A stretch of DNA of 64,000 nucleotides from Corinectria fuckeliana (taxonomy: Eukaryota; Ascomycota; Sordariomycetes; Hypocreales; Nectriaceae): positions 1-64,000 of the forward strand of contig WPDH01000109.1 in NCBI GenBank assembly GCA_019137255.1. Reading direction: 5' to 3'. Both the position numbers and the translations under genes were made by a program. Under the pieces are notes generated by a model that saw only the letters and a list, made by a program, of their open reading frames with translations, searched no databases and was not told the origin of the DNA. Below are positions 46,801 through 57,791 of this stretch, piece after piece (within the stretch, counting starts at the first letter, position 1; each line of letters begins with the position of its first letter).

Positions 46801-47104
46801 AGGCACTTTCGACCAGCAGCACAAGTGGCGTTCCCGGGGCACGAAGGAATCTTTGAATGCACGAATGGGTGAATGGGGTTTTTGTTTTGTAATTTAGATA
46901 CCAAAGGCAACTTTGCGAATAAGGAAAGAGTAATCGGACGGCGTGGATATCTCTCGTGTCTTTTTGTCGTTGATGTCATCTTGATTGTCTTTCGCCTTAT
47001 TATCTTCGTCCCGTGTACCAGACCCCGAAACTCCGCATCCCCTCAAACCAAAAGTCCTGCTGCGCATCGTGTCTCTTCCCCGTCGTCGATTCATCGTCCG
47101 CCGC
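46801..47104. other. Convergent 3' flanks of GPN1 and RPABC4
   Basis: 304 bp shared by the two 3' UTRs. No coding frame. Confidence 0.5.
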
Positions 47105-47400
47105 TCATCGCGCCTCGAACTGCACCATTCTATTTCCCCACCATCGCAAGTCAGCAACCCTAGCACGCAGCACAGGAGGGAAACAAATGCCAAGAGAACC
47201 CACCGCTTCGTGCGCTCCTTGTACAGCACGCGCCCCGCGCAGTGCGGGCACGCGACGAGGGCGTCCTTGCCGAGGGTGACGCTGCCGCCGCAGTCGCCGC
47301 AGAGGTAGGCCATGACGGAGCGGGCGTCGTGGGTGTCGCGGGTCGCGCCGCGCTGGGCGGCGGCCGCGCCAGTGGGGACCTGGTATTCTTCGCGAGGCAT
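47105..47400 (-). CDS. RPC10: RNA polymerase I/II/III subunit RPABC4 (Rpb12/Rpc10)
   Basis: Two exons on the minus strand, 47204-47400 and 47105-47129, joined by a 74-nt GTGGGT...AATAG intron; 73 aa. This smallest shared subunit binds zinc and helps hold the Rpb3/Rpb10/Rpb11 platform in all three nuclear polymerases. The zinc ribbon is CGDC...CPHC, followed by the near-invariant RVLYKERTKRMVQFEAR end. Finding that end across the intron confirms the splice. The N-terminal ~30 residues (PREEYQVPTGAAAAQRG) are a variable leader. ATG 47400 is chosen because the open frame above it has no conservation. The size matches the family (about 70 aa). Confidence 0.95.
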
Positions 47401-48389
47401 GTTCTGTATGCTTGGAGAGTCGGTTGTGCAGAGGATGGCTTTCGCTTTGCGAGTGAGGGCTTGGTTGTGGTTCTGCAAACCTAGCTTCACGGCTTAACGC
47501 TAGTGCCGCTCTTGCTTACTAGGCTCGGCTCTCAGTCAGGTGATGCATTCAATGATTTATGCAAAGTTGTGCTTAATAAGCGAGCGCAAACGGTGCTCCT
47601 AACAGTGTGCTGTGAAAACGGCCGCTCTCTGGACAGTGTCATTGAGGCCCGTAAAGGCGCCAGTTCGTACCTGACAGGGATGTCGTTGGCTGGGAAATCA
47701 TCGGTTACCAGGTACTTAAGTTGCCTAGCAATTTAGCCTATGATAGAAGTTCCGGACCTTGAATCAGGTGGCCGGCGCGGGCGTTGATTGAGGCTATCGT
47801 CGTTCAACGCCCCTAAGGGCCGCCGGCCTCTTAGGCGCTGCTCATCGTAGCGGATGCCTTTGCAGGCCAGACAAGGACCTTATTTCCCTCGCAAGACGCG
47901 TTTATGCTGTGAAATAGGTGTGAATCTGTCTCCTGATCTTGTACGAGTCACTCTTAGCAACTTGACAGATAAGATGCCCTAAAGATGTTGGCAGTCGCCC
48001 GAGTCGACCAATGCGGTAAATGGAGTGTGCACTGTAGAGATGGCATGATCAATCAGGGTTTGCGCCAACAAGACGCCTGCTTCAGCTACGGCTTAGTATT
48101 TATCACCTGCTACGAGCCAATTCTAAAAAGATACCTTGTTGTAGATGCCTCAGGGTACCTGTAGTACTGTGATGTTAAAACTCTACCTACTTATCCTCAA
48201 GGGTCACTTCCCTCTATAAAAACTCTTCAAACCTATCAACAAACCTACATCTAATCGATCTACCCGTCGCCTCCATTCGAGGTCCTATTTTCACAGAGCA
48301 TTACAGTACAGCCTAGGCAAAGTGTGGCATCTCTCACATCTGCTATTGAAGATCTTTCCACTAAATGACACCAAAAGACAGTGTTCACG
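47401..48389. other. Intergenic region, no gene seen
   Basis: Divergent promoters for RPABC4 (-) and the small membrane protein (+). Frames are under 80 codons. AT content rises towards 48200, where the TATA box lies. Confidence 0.5.
48215..48221 (+). promoter_or_regulatory. TATA box of the small membrane-protein gene
   Basis: TATAAAA, 175 bp before the ATG at 48390, in an AT-rich stretch. Positional evidence only. Confidence 0.4.
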
Positions 48390-48806
48390 ATGTTCTTCAG
48401 CCCCAGCAATATGCTCGCAGCCATGCAAGGAGTCCTCGCCCCTGAAGTCGTCGATAACAACCTCGATCCTACCCACCTCTCAATCGCCGTCAGAGGCTAC
48501 TGGGCCCAGTCTCGCATCTTTCACATCCCCGACCGCTTCGGCATGTTCTCGCCCGGACCCCCTCGACTTCAGGTCAGCCAAGGTTGCTTTTTCGCCCAGG
48601 CCTTCGTCATGTTGAGCGCTACAGCCCACTGGCAACTTGTCACTCTCGCCGTAAGGAAGCTTTCCGGACGGCCAGCTGCCAAACTGGCAGCAATTCTAGG
48701 CACCCTGACGGCTGCCTGCGTGGCTTGTATCTGGGCAATGGTGTGTTTCGACCATCGACGAGCACCTGGCTATCAGTGGGAAGACTATGAAATGCGGATG
48801 GATTGA
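48390..48806 (+). CDS. Hypothetical small membrane protein
   Basis: 138 aa, no intron. Codon use is natural and a TATA box is placed upstream. After SPSNMLAAMQGVLAPEVV the sequence has GYWAQSRIFHIPDRFGMFSPG, then two likely membrane helices (FFAQAFVMLSATAHWQLVTL and LAAILGTLTAACVACIWAMVCF), with a short polar C-terminus (YQWEDYEMRMD). No domain is recognised. A minus-strand frame (48696-49157, 153 codons, IGGDFEMPDLEKEFDTF) overlaps its 3' end and also looks protein-like; only one of the two is likely real and the plus frame has the better promoter context. Confidence 0.5.
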   Translation: MFFSPSNMLAAMQGVLAPEVVDNNLDPTHLSIAVRGYWAQSRIFHIPDRFGMFSPGPPRLQVSQGCFFAQAFVMLSATAHWQLVTLAVRKLSGRPAAKLAAILGTLTAACVACIWAMVCFDHRRAPGYQWEDYEMRMD

Positions 48807-49681
48807 CTGTTGGCCGTATTGGTCCACTGGTGGCTCACAAGAAGAAGAAAATCCCGAACGGTTTCGTAAGACTTCGTCCACGCCAGTCTGGCTGTCTCGC
48901 AAACTCGACTCTTCCCATGTGTCCCGTTTCAGCGAACGAATTTCACCACCCATCGCGGTGTGGCACTGCCACTGGTTTCGTTTCTCATACGACGGCAAAT
49001 ACGGGGACTCGTCGGGGTTGGTCAACTCATTGGTAAGACGATGTAAGTACCCGAATTTCAGGTTCCAGACACCAAGGCAGAATGTATCGAATTCTTTCTC
49101 CAGGTCCGGCATCTCGAAATCACCGCCAATGAACAACAAGATCTTAGCCAGGTGCAAATATACTTCTAGGCTTCTGTATTTAATTGTTGCTCCTCTCTGT
49201 GTTATTATCAGTGTGCACTAACATAGGAGATGAGCCTCCTGTGTATTGATTGATAGCCCTCAACTCGACGACTGCAGAACTCGCTTGACTAGTCGTTGAT
49301 GGCGCTGGTCATCGCGACTTGAGTCCAATGGCAATAAATCCCCTGTATTTCAACACCTTGGACAATCCAGCACAAGCCTATGCTCTATGATCAAATGGTC
49401 TATTAGCATTAGCAAAAGGTGACTGTTAAAGGTGCACACCATAAACTGCAAAAATACGTTTTTCCTAAGAGTGCTGAAATACAGGGCATACAGTGCAGCG
49501 ACAGGCTGCCAAGTACTCCGTAGGCGATACAACGGTGATGGGGGGTAAACGGTGAGGAATTGTGCACGCTGTTAGGCTGGCATAATCTTAAGACGGTGAG
49601 GACTTATGAGGACTGAGTGGGTGGGTACATCTCAGTCGAAGCTCAGTCTGAAGACGGCACTGCTTAGGAGGAAAATAGGTC
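48807..49681. other. Intergenic region upstream of the MITE
   Basis: Contains the competing frames on both strands over 48787-49221 noted with the small membrane gene. From 49230 to 49680 nothing coding is seen. Confidence 0.4.
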
Positions 49682-49683
49682 TA

Positions 49684-50118
49684 CAGCCCACAAGGGTTTC
49701 AAATGTTAGTTCGGGACCTGATTTTGCCACTCTCGCCACTGCCAAGCCCTTATGGTGTTATCTCATTGGGTTGTTTGAAAAGAGGTATCTTTACTAGTAA
49801 TTTACTAATAAGGATACACCAGTCTAATCAGCGGTCTATGGCAAGCGATGATATTACAACATCACGATAGTGAGTGTATGAGAGCAACTTTCAACTTTAC
49901 AACTCACTGATATTATTAGATTAGCAGCTTCCTGAGCCACATCTTCGACTGCGTGAACACATAAAGAATTGAGGTTATTAGGCCCCTTTACTACTGATAG
50001 TACTAGTACTTCTATTCCTATAATAATTTGGTTTGCCTGTAGGTATCTCTACTTGCCACTAGAATTTCGTCATTGTGGGCTGTGTACCAGCGCTAACATT
50101 TGAAACCCTTGTGGGCTG
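49684..50118. mobile_element. MITE, Tc1/mariner type, with 26-bp terminal inverted repeats
   Basis: The left end CAGCCCACAAGGGTTTCAAA (continuing TGTTAG, 49684-49709) is matched perfectly by its reverse complement at 50093-50118. Both ends abut TA (49682-49683 and 50119-50120), the target duplication of Tc1/mariner elements. The 435-bp interior is AT-rich, has no transposase frame and holds an extra TGTGGGCTGTG near the right end. So it is a non-autonomous element mobilised, if at all, by a transposase elsewhere. The perfect repeats suggest a fairly recent insertion. Strand cannot be assigned. Confidence 0.88.
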
Positions 50119-50120
50119 TA

Positions 50121-50809
50121 ATGCTTGGTCATGGATGGCGGTGGGGAGCAGATGGAATATTACCGGCAGAAGTTTTGAGAGCGGTGAAGGGAAGGGCGCA
50201 GGTCGCTTAGTCTAGTCTGGAGCGTCTTTGTTACGGTGAGGTGGCCGTATTATGTGTCTAGGCTTAGGCGATTGGATTAGATGTCGAGTCACGAATGCCC
50301 TGTTTGTGATTGAGACTATCATGGAGACTATCCAGCCAGCATCCTCCGGGCAACAACGAAAAATAATCATTCACACCACGTCGGAGTCGTATTTTCCCAA
50401 TATCGGTTAGCCTCATCCCGTCCTCAACCATCATCACTCAGACCTGGGGCTGGACTACCGTCTAAGATGGTTCCATATTACCCCGGACTAGATCGGTCGC
50501 TGGAGCGAAACTTGCAGCGCCCTGGCCACTCATGCTCCAGCACGCTGCCATATCCACTCAACAGTTGTACATTTCCACTTACGGCTTACGGCAAGGACGT
50601 GCATGGGAACCTCGGCAGCAGCCATATCGCAATATCGAATCGCTGTTAGGAAGTAGGCCTACATGCCTCGCTATTCTCAACACCAGAGAAAATTCTCAAC
50701 TTGCCATCGTCAAACTTCAAGTTTTTGCCCCGGTCACCTGTTCTCCTTCCCCCCCCCCCCCTGCTTTAATACCTTGTTCCCCTCCCTTCTCTAATATATC
50801 TCTTTCAGC
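50121..50809. other. Intergenic region upstream of the HIT gene
   Basis: Promoter of the HIT gene; a C-homopolymer (50750-50760) and CT-rich leader lie just before the ATG. No coding frame. Confidence 0.5.
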
Positions 50810-51406
50810 ATGCACCCCAACTTGTTCGATCCCTCGGCTCCTCCTGCATCTTGCCCATGCCCCTTCTGTGCCATCGCCCACGCCTTCAAGCCCTTTAGTC
50901 CTCTCGAACCTCCTGATCAGTCCGACCCCGTCATCGACCCCGAATTGCTCTCGCCCACGTCGTTTATCGTCCTCTCGACGCCCGACCTCGTCGCCTTCCT
51001 CGATATTCTCCCCCTGAGCCACGGCCACCTGCTGGTCTGTCCGCGCGAGCACCGCGAGAAGCTCACCGACGTTACTTCGAGCGAAGCCGCACACATGGGC
51101 CGCTACCTGCGCATCCTCTCCAAAGCCATGACACGAGCTACCGGCGTCGAGGACTGGAACGTCGTCCAGAACAATGGCGCTGCCGCCGCCCAGGTCGTCC
51201 CGCACATGCACTTCCACCTCATTCCGCGACCGGACATTAGGGCCAGTGGCCGCTACAGCGAGAGCTTTACCATGTTTGGGCGTGGAAGACGCGAGGAGCT
51301 TGACGACGACGAGGCAGTGCACTTGGCCGAGGATCTGCGACAAAGCGTTGCGACCGTGCTGAGGGAAGAGGATGAAGAAGAGACTGAGCTCAAGGCCAAG
51401 CTATAA
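50810..51406 (+). CDS. HIT-family nucleotide hydrolase (Hnt1-like)
   Basis: Single exon, 198 aa. HIT proteins hydrolyse nucleoside phosphoramidates or dinucleotides with a histidine triad. The triad HMHFH is at 132-136, preceded by WNVVQNNGAAAAQVVPH, and the N-terminal half of the fold shows LDILPLSHGHLLVCPREH. A CPCPFC cluster near residue 15 may bind zinc, as in several HIT proteins. An acidic/Ala insertion (residues 30-50) and an acidic C-terminus (REEDEEETELKAKL) extend the core. TTTCAG lies directly before the ATG; a 5' UTR intron ending there is possible. Likely cytosolic. Confidence 0.92.
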   Translation: MHPNLFDPSAPPASCPCPFCAIAHAFKPFSPLEPPDQSDPVIDPELLSPTSFIVLSTPDLVAFLDILPLSHGHLLVCPREHREKLTDVTSSEAAHMGRYLRILSKAMTRATGVEDWNVVQNNGAAAAQVVPHMHFHLIPRPDIRASGRYSESFTMFGRGRREELDDDEAVHLAEDLRQSVATVLREEDEEETELKAKL

Positions 51407-51596
51407 CACACGCACCCATTGTACTCGATTGTTGCTCCCTGGCACTCGTCCATTACCGGTCCATGCGCAGCTGAGGAAACACATGATTTAACTGTTTTAT
51501 TCTATGCTTCAGGCACCTAAAACCTAGCTGTCTAAAGTTCATTGTGAGTATTCATTACACACCCCAACCCCTTGCTGCCTTTTTTGTGGAATCCAT

Positions 51597-52660
51597 TTAC
51601 TCATCGTCACCAAGGAAGACCTCGACGCCGGTGGGCAGGAATGTGCCGTCGCACACCTTGAAGCGATCCTTGATGTCATCCAGGCTCTTGACCTCCTCCT
51701 CGGTCAGCTCCCAGCCGTCCAGCTGTCGGTTGGCTTCAATGCGGGCAGGGGTGACACTCTTGGGAATGACACTCCAGCCGTGCTGAAGACCCCACATCAG
51801 CAGCACCTGCTGAGGTGACTTGCCCTTGGACTCGGCCAACTTGAGCAGGGTCTCGTTCTTGTACAGAGGCGAGTCGGTTGAGCCGAGGCACGAGTAGCCC
51901 GTGCTGTGGATGCCCTTGGAAGTGTTGTAGGCGACAAGCTTGGGAGAGGGTCTGCAGGGGTGGAGCTCGATCTGGTTGACCGCGGGGACGATCTGATGGG
52001 AAGTGTCAGTCAGGGACCTTGCACCGAACGCCCTGAGCCAAGCTCCAGGATCTTGAATCCTTTGGGGCTTGCAGGTGTTTACGAACTGGACAACGTACCT
52101 TAGTGTCGGGGTGGTTGAGAAGCTGCTCGAGGTGGGTGATGCCAAAGTTGGACACACCAATGTTGCGCACCTTGCCGGTGCCAACAAGCTTCTGCAGCTC
52201 GTGCCAGGTCTTGACGAAGTCCCAGTCATCGAAGTGCTTGGTGAGGTCATCGGGGTTGGTCGAGCTGGGCCAGTGCATCAAGTACAGGTCGACATAGTCG
52301 GTGCCGAGGTTCTTGAGGCTGAGGTCAATGGCCTCGGGGACACGCTTGTGCCAGGGGTTGTCCAGCTTGGTGGTCAGCCAGATGTTCTCGCGGGGGACGC
52401 CCGAGGCCTTGATGCCCTCGCCAACGTCCTTTTCATTTCCGTAGGCGAAGGCCGTGTCGATGTGAGGATATCCGGCGCGGAGAGCGGCCTCGACGGCCTT
52501 GGAGACCTCCTCGGGCGCTGACTGCCACGTGCCGAGACCGACAGCGGGGATCTTGTCGCCCGTGTTGAGGGTAAAGGTGCGGCTAGGCGAGAGTGTCAGC
52601 ATTGATCCTGCCGGCTGGTCTGGAAGGAGGCTCGTACTTGGTCTGGTTGGGGGTAGCCAT
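51597..52660 (-). CDS. Aldo/keto reductase
   Basis: Three exons on the minus strand: 52638-52660, 52099-52582 and 51597-51992; introns 55 and 106 nt; 300 aa. AKRs reduce aldehydes and ketones with NADPH in a TIM barrel. The catalytic tetrad is present: Asp50, Tyr55 (HIDTAFAYGNE), Lys80 (WLTTKLDN) and His111 (LMHWP). NADPH-binding IPKSVTPARI is near the C-terminus, and VRNIGVSNFG is the second AKR signature. The length is that of single-barrel AKRs such as yeast Gcy1/Ypr1-type glycerol or aldehyde reductases; the substrate is not settled. The first exon encodes only MATPNQT plus two bases, found by joining a GTACGA donor to CTCGCCTAG. No targeting signal. Confidence 0.93.
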
Positions 52661-53427
52661 GATGCTATCTGTGGTGTTGCACTTGGAGATGTCTTCCACA
52701 AGCTGTTGAGAGGCAGTAGTAAGGAGTAAGGAGAAGGAGAAGAAAGACAAGAAGGAGGAGAAGGAGAAGAAGGAGAAGAAAGAGACGGGTCAGACAGAAA
52801 AATCAGAATTCCCATCCCCTCGGCCTGGTATTTCTACTTCTCCAGAGCACAGCGCAATCCCCGCTTCCCCGTTAGAGCACAACCCCACCGCGGCAGCACA
52901 CACCGACATCATGACCATCGGCGCAGTCGGCCACGGAAGCCTCAGATTGGTGCGCATCCTCGCGCAATCCCCCACCAGCAAGCAAACCAGCGCGCACCAA
53001 GGCATCTTTTTCCTCAACTTTTGCGCCTAATTAGTGTAAGAAACCTCCCGGAGAGGTGGTCAATCCGGATCGCTGCCGCGCGCCGTTGCAAAGGACCCGG
53101 GGTCCGTTTTCACTGTGGGCGAGGGCCCGTTAGCCGCTCGAATCAACCTACACGGAGCGGACAAAGTTATCCACTGCCCGGCTTAGCTTGGCTGGAGCTA
53201 CGCGGGAGGGAAGGTCGTTCCTGGGTGGCACGGTGGGTTGGCGGTTGGTTGAAGCCGCACCAGTCATGATTGGCGAGCAGGAGGGTTCCGTTGATAAGTT
53301 AGCCGCACGCTTGTGGCTATCTGGCAGGGCATTGGAGAGTTGAGTAGTCTAAGGGTGGGTTTCTAAACTAATGGATACTAGTAGATAGTAGATAGCAGTC
53401 AGTCAAATACACAAACATGGTCCCCCC
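52661..53427. other. Intergenic region upstream of the reductase
   Basis: The first 130 bp on the plus strand are a GA/AAG-rich run (52720-52795), which is a CT-rich leader for the minus-strand reductase. The rest, to the 3' end of the bHLH gene, holds no coding frame. Confidence 0.5.
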
Positions 53428-54402
53428 TCACAGCTCCCAACTCTCATGCGGCATCATCCCCATCCCCCCCCGCAGCCTCGCCCGCAGCTCCCTCCGCTCC
53501 CTCTCCAGCCGCGCCGTGTCCCGCTCCAGCGTCTGGATGCGCTCCGTCGCCCGGTCCAGCACCTCGGCCTTGCTGACGCGCCGCTCGCCGATGCCGTCGC
53601 GCCGGGCCCCGCGCACCGCCGCCGACCGCGACGCCGGCAGCACCTCCAGCAGCCGCTCGAAGTGCGCGTTGAGCCGCTTGCGGTACTGCTGCTCCACCTG
53701 GTTGTGCGCCGCCCGCGCCTGGACGTCCTCGGCCGTCTCGCTTGGCCGCTGCGGGAGCGTGGCCGGGCGCTTCTTGGGCGCGCGCGACGCCGTGCGCAGC
53801 TGTTGCGCGTGGCGCGTCGTGGCAGCCGTGGCGGTGCAGGTGCGCTTGCGCTTCCTCTGCGGCTGCGGGCTGGATGCGTACGCCGAGGCGTTGTCGGGGG
53901 CGTCTTCTCCAGCTTCGGCTCCGGCTCCGGCTCCGGCTGCTTCGTCGTCATCTAGTGCGGAGAGGTCGTCCTCGGCGGTAGGCGGCGTGGGGAGCAAGGC
54001 CCTGGGCGACGCGTACGCGCCCGTCATGTCCGAGAGGGCGGGCGAGCCGTGGGGGCCCAGCCGGAAGGGGAACAGGCCGTGGTGAGGGACGGGGAAGGTC
54101 CCCAGGGGGAACTCGGCGAAGGGCTGGTCGAGGTAGGCGACGTCTCCTATCGGGGAGGGATAGAAACGGTGGTCGAGCGCCGGGGACGCAGGCGTGTGCG
54201 GCGGTGCTTGCTGACAATGCCTGGGTAGCCGTGGTATTGCGTCTCTCTTTGCTCGAGGGGGACATACTGGTGAAGCAGCGAGATATGAGCGAGTGTTCAG
54301 TCCGGCGTACGGCATCGAAGTCGGTGCCACGCCTGCCATCCAGGAGCTGTCGTCTTGGAGTCCGCATCCTCCGCCCGCGGCCGTAAGGTAGGTCAGGTCC
54401 AT
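53428..54402 (-). CDS. bHLH transcription factor, SREBP-like basic region
   Basis: Single exon, 324 aa from ATG 54402 (MDLTYLTAAGG). The basic region reads AHNQVEQQYRKRLN: His and Glu for CACGTG-type E-boxes and, like SREBPs, a Tyr before the Arg where most bHLH proteins have Arg. Helix 1 is AHFERLLEVLPAS and helix 2 SKAEVLDRATERIQTLERD, passing into a short Leu/Arg-rich coiled coil. The loop between the helices is long (about 18 residues, RGARRDGIGERR). A basic NLS-like RKRKRT lies about 60 residues before the bHLH. The N-terminal half is Pro/Ala rich with an acidic Ala-Gly stretch. No membrane segments follow, so it is not an anchored SREBP. Target genes are unknown. Confidence 0.88.
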   Translation of the reverse strand: MDLTYLTAAGGGCGLQDDSSWMAGVAPTSMPYAGLNTRSYLAASPVCPPRAKRDAIPRLPRHCQQAPPHTPASPALDHRFYPSPIGDVAYLDQPFAEFPLGTFPVPHHGLFPFRLGPHGSPALSDMTGAYASPRALLPTPPTAEDDLSALDDDEAAGAGAGAEAGEDAPDNASAYASSPQPQRKRKRTCTATAATTRHAQQLRTASRAPKKRPATLPQRPSETAEDVQARAAHNQVEQQYRKRLNAHFERLLEVLPASRSAAVRGARRDGIGERRVSKAEVLDRATERIQTLERDTARLERERRELRARLRGGMGMMPHESWEL

Positions 54403-56902
54403 GGTGTCAATGATCAAGTGTTATCCAAGACAGCCATCAAGAATCGGGGGCCCGTCGTGGGACACAGTCATTACGCTTTCAAGCGTGGCGTCGTTCTCTG
54501 TCTTGTTTCCTTTCTTGTACCGTCTTTTGGCTCTCCTATTTTATCACGTCTTTCTCTTTTCTCTCCCCCTCCCCCCTTCACACGCAGTTCAGCAGTCGGC
54601 AGTGCTTTAGTCTCGAAACAGGGCGGTTCTCTCTGCGGATGGAGAAGCCGAAAGCCATCACGGAAGGGTCAGGTCCTTTTGTATGATGGCGTGTTCTGCG
54701 CTCGGCATCCTCCTCTGTTGCCTTGTTGTTTCTGAGAGGAGTGCAGTCGGGAGCGGACGGGGGGGGGGGAACGGAGCTGTAGGAAGGAGAGTTGTCATCT
54801 GTCCAAACCAACAGGCCAGGCCCCCTTTTATATACCGGAATTCCTGTTTGTTTTCTCACTCCCACCCACAACTGCACTGCCAAGGTTCATAACGCGGAGA
54901 CACACGAAGCGGGGAGGGTCACAAATGGAATGCCGTGGAAGTGGGCGTGGGCGTGGACGTGGCCGAGGAGAGAGAGGAGAAGGAGAAATAAATCCAGGGA
55001 AAGGGGCATGGCATAGCATAGCATCGCATGCTCGAGAGTTGCATCTCGCAGCGCATCCAGCACATCAGCTTAGCCGAGGACACTTGTGATCCACGGGCCA
55101 AGACATTCCATCTCCAAGTCCGGCGTTTGGCTTGTCGAGTACGAGCTTCCTGCGCCGCGAGGGTTCACGGGCGACCAATCCAAAGCCGGAGGCGCCCTGT
55201 GGCCAAGCTTCCTTGGCGGCAGGCGTGCGCATTCAATCAGTAACGACGGGCCTGGGGATACATAATAGCCACGTAAGAGGGTTGCCCTTTTGTGTTTATT
55301 TTTTCAACGGCCATGCGACCGTCCTTTTATTTTTCGGTTTTATTTTTGTTGTCGCGTGTCCGGAACCCGACTGGAGAATTGAAAAGATGTCTCTGGAAGA
55401 AAGCATCGCCGGGCTGGGTATACACGGTTGTCGACGCGGAAGCATCTAGATGTCTATCCGGGTTCGCACTGAAGGCAGGCTTTTGGGCGAGAAGAGTTAA
55501 ACGCGGAAGAAAACCCCCCCAAGGATGTGGCGGGGAAGGTCTTGGCCGCAGGAGAAGTGACTAATGGGTTCCCTCTCGGTGACGGATCTTTCTTGTGTAG
55601 CTTAGGCAGCTTGGCAGCTTGGTAGGCTAGTAGGCATGTAAATTTGCACGGCCAAGGATCGGCGAAGCTGTCCGTGTTGTAAGCTAGACTATAGACTCAA
55701 CTCTGCATCGAGCAATGCAGGATGCGGATATTTGCACAGTTCCTGGGTTTCATTATTTCGTGGCGGGGGGATGGATGGATCCTTTGTTAGGCTGGCTGTT
55801 GGTCCGAGGCTTAGAAGGTGAGAAGTGACAAGAAATAGACAGGTAGGTAGGCAAGACGGGATGGACGTCTTACACGTGAAAGTCCGCCTGTACCATGAGC
55901 GTTGCACCGGGGCCCTTTACAGAAAAAGTCCGAACCCGGATATCAATATCCTGTCGAGCAGTCTCCAGCTTTCAAAGTGAACAGCAAGCCGACATCTCGC
56001 ATCTGGACCGGGCTCGTGTCCGAAGCACCAACATCAATCAGCCAGGTTTCGGCATCCGCGGCGGGCCCATTCGAACACAGTCGCCGTTCATCTCACGTTG
56101 CTAGACGACAGCACGATGGATGGCCACAGTTGCCCGCTCACAGAAGAAAAGGCTTGGCGGGAAGGACTGAGAGCTCGGATTCAAGTTGAAGCACTCTGGG
56201 CCACAGTCGAAAAGTGCTCACCCAGCACAGGATGAAGCAGACTTTACGTCCCAACCAGCCCCAAAGTCGAGCCGCCAACCGACCCATCCCATCGATACCC
56301 TAACGGATAGATAGACTACCTCCCCCCCTACGCAATCAACCCTAGGAAAACCACTCCGCCAGAACCGTCCCCCCCTGCGCCGGGTAGCCTCTACTCCTCA
56401 TCTCCAAGCCCCCAGCCCTACGCGGAAGGCGAAAAGAAAGCGTCAGCCCCCTTTGAGCCGCGGGACCAATGACGGGTTGATTCGAGGCCTGCGCTGGGAC
56501 GACGGGGTGGACTGCAGGGCTTATCATGAACTTGATGCGACCTTTTTTCTCTTTTTCTTTTCTCGGGGGGTTGACTGATGCTAGCTTTCTTTTGCATAAG
56601 GGAGATCTGATCTAGCTTTGGATTCACCGGCGATCGGGATGTGGACTTGGTGGCTGTTCACTAACGTACGTGGGCAGATCAAGGCTGCCTTTTTGCTTCT
56701 TCTTCTAGTTGACGCGGCTCTACAAGTACGAATGGTGTCAATGACAGGCTACGACGGAGAAGTCCTGGCGAGTGGAACGCATTCTTGATCCCTATTCGAC
56801 GATGGCATTTATTGTCGATGAGAGAGAAGCATACAAACTCCAAGGCCCTGGGTGATGTCTAACCCTCAAACCTGCCCTCGATACACACCTCTCCGGGTGC
56901 TT
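54403..56902. other. 2.5-kb promoter-side region of the bHLH gene
   Basis: The first few hundred bases are pyrimidine/GT-rich. Frames up to ~126 codons (54355-54735) have no motif. A long regulatory region before a transcription-factor gene is common in fungi. The right end is the 3' flank of the acidic nuclear protein. Confidence 0.45.
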
Positions 56903-57791
56903 TTAGGCCGCGACCTCGGCAGCGGGCTCCTCCTCGGCAGCGCCCTCGACAACCTTGCGCTTCTTTGCCGGCGGTTCGTCCTCTACTATAGGTGTGATTA
57001 GCATGGTGTTACTGCGAAGCGTACAAGAAGCGGGATGAGCTTACCAGCTGGGGCGTCCTCGTTGGCGGCGTCGGTGTCACGCTTGCCGTTGGTGTCCTTG
57101 GCCTCTCCATTGGGCTTGACGGCTTCGTCATCCTCAGCTCCCTCTGCGTCCTCTGCGCCGTCCTCTTCCTCTTCCTCTTCTTCATCGGCGTCGGTCTTGG
57201 GCTTGGGCTTGGGCTTGGCCTTGTCTGCAGACTTGGCTCCGTTGGGCGCGGCAGCCTTGGGCTTGTCGGCGTCCTCAACTACTTCGTCGTCTTCCTCATC
57301 GGCATCTTCCTCGCTCTCTTCCTCTTCTTCTTCGTCGGCGGCGGCGGGGCCCTCGTCTCCAGTGGAAACGTACCTAGTGACGGGGTTAGTCAGCGGGAGG
57401 TCATTTCTATGGTAATCGTTTGAGAGGGATGATTGTATGGTCGGAAATGGAATATGGATGTATCGTAGGCAACGGAAGCTGTCGTGGATTGTGGGTTGCG
57501 GGTTGCGGGCGTGAGATCGATGGCGATGGGAGGTGCGTGTATGCGACGTCACCGGGCGGATCGCATCGCATCGCATCGCACGCGCGTTGCGCATTGGCCG
57601 GGACAAACAACGTCGCAAAGCGAGCGCAAGTGGATTTGCGACAAACGAATCCGCGATTGCGGTGGAATCATCAGGGAAGGCAAGGAAAAAAGCAAGCAAA
57701 CTTACTCCTCTTCCTCCTCAGCATCAGATTCCTCGGGGAGGGAGACGAGCTCCTCCTCCTCCTCAGGCTGACCTCGTCGGCTGCGGACCAT
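56903..57791 (-). CDS. Highly acidic nuclear protein, unknown
   Basis: Three exons on the minus strand: 57706-57791, 57045-57373 and 56903-56985; introns 332 and 59 nt; 165 aa. The protein starts MVRSRRGQPEEEEELVS, is then built mostly of Glu/Asp/Ala blocks with KPKPKPK and NGEAKDTNGK spacers, and ends with an SV40-like nuclear signal PPAKKRKV followed by Glu/Ala. It resembles acidic histone-chaperone-like proteins only in composition; no known motif (such as the CHZ motif) was found. The 332-nt first intron is much longer than others here and may hide another exon or an alternative start. Nuclear location is inferred from the NLS. Confidence 0.7.

Noticed and set aside
54355..54735. 126-codon frame (+)
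   Set aside because: It overlaps the start of the well-supported bHLH gene on the other strand and has no motif.
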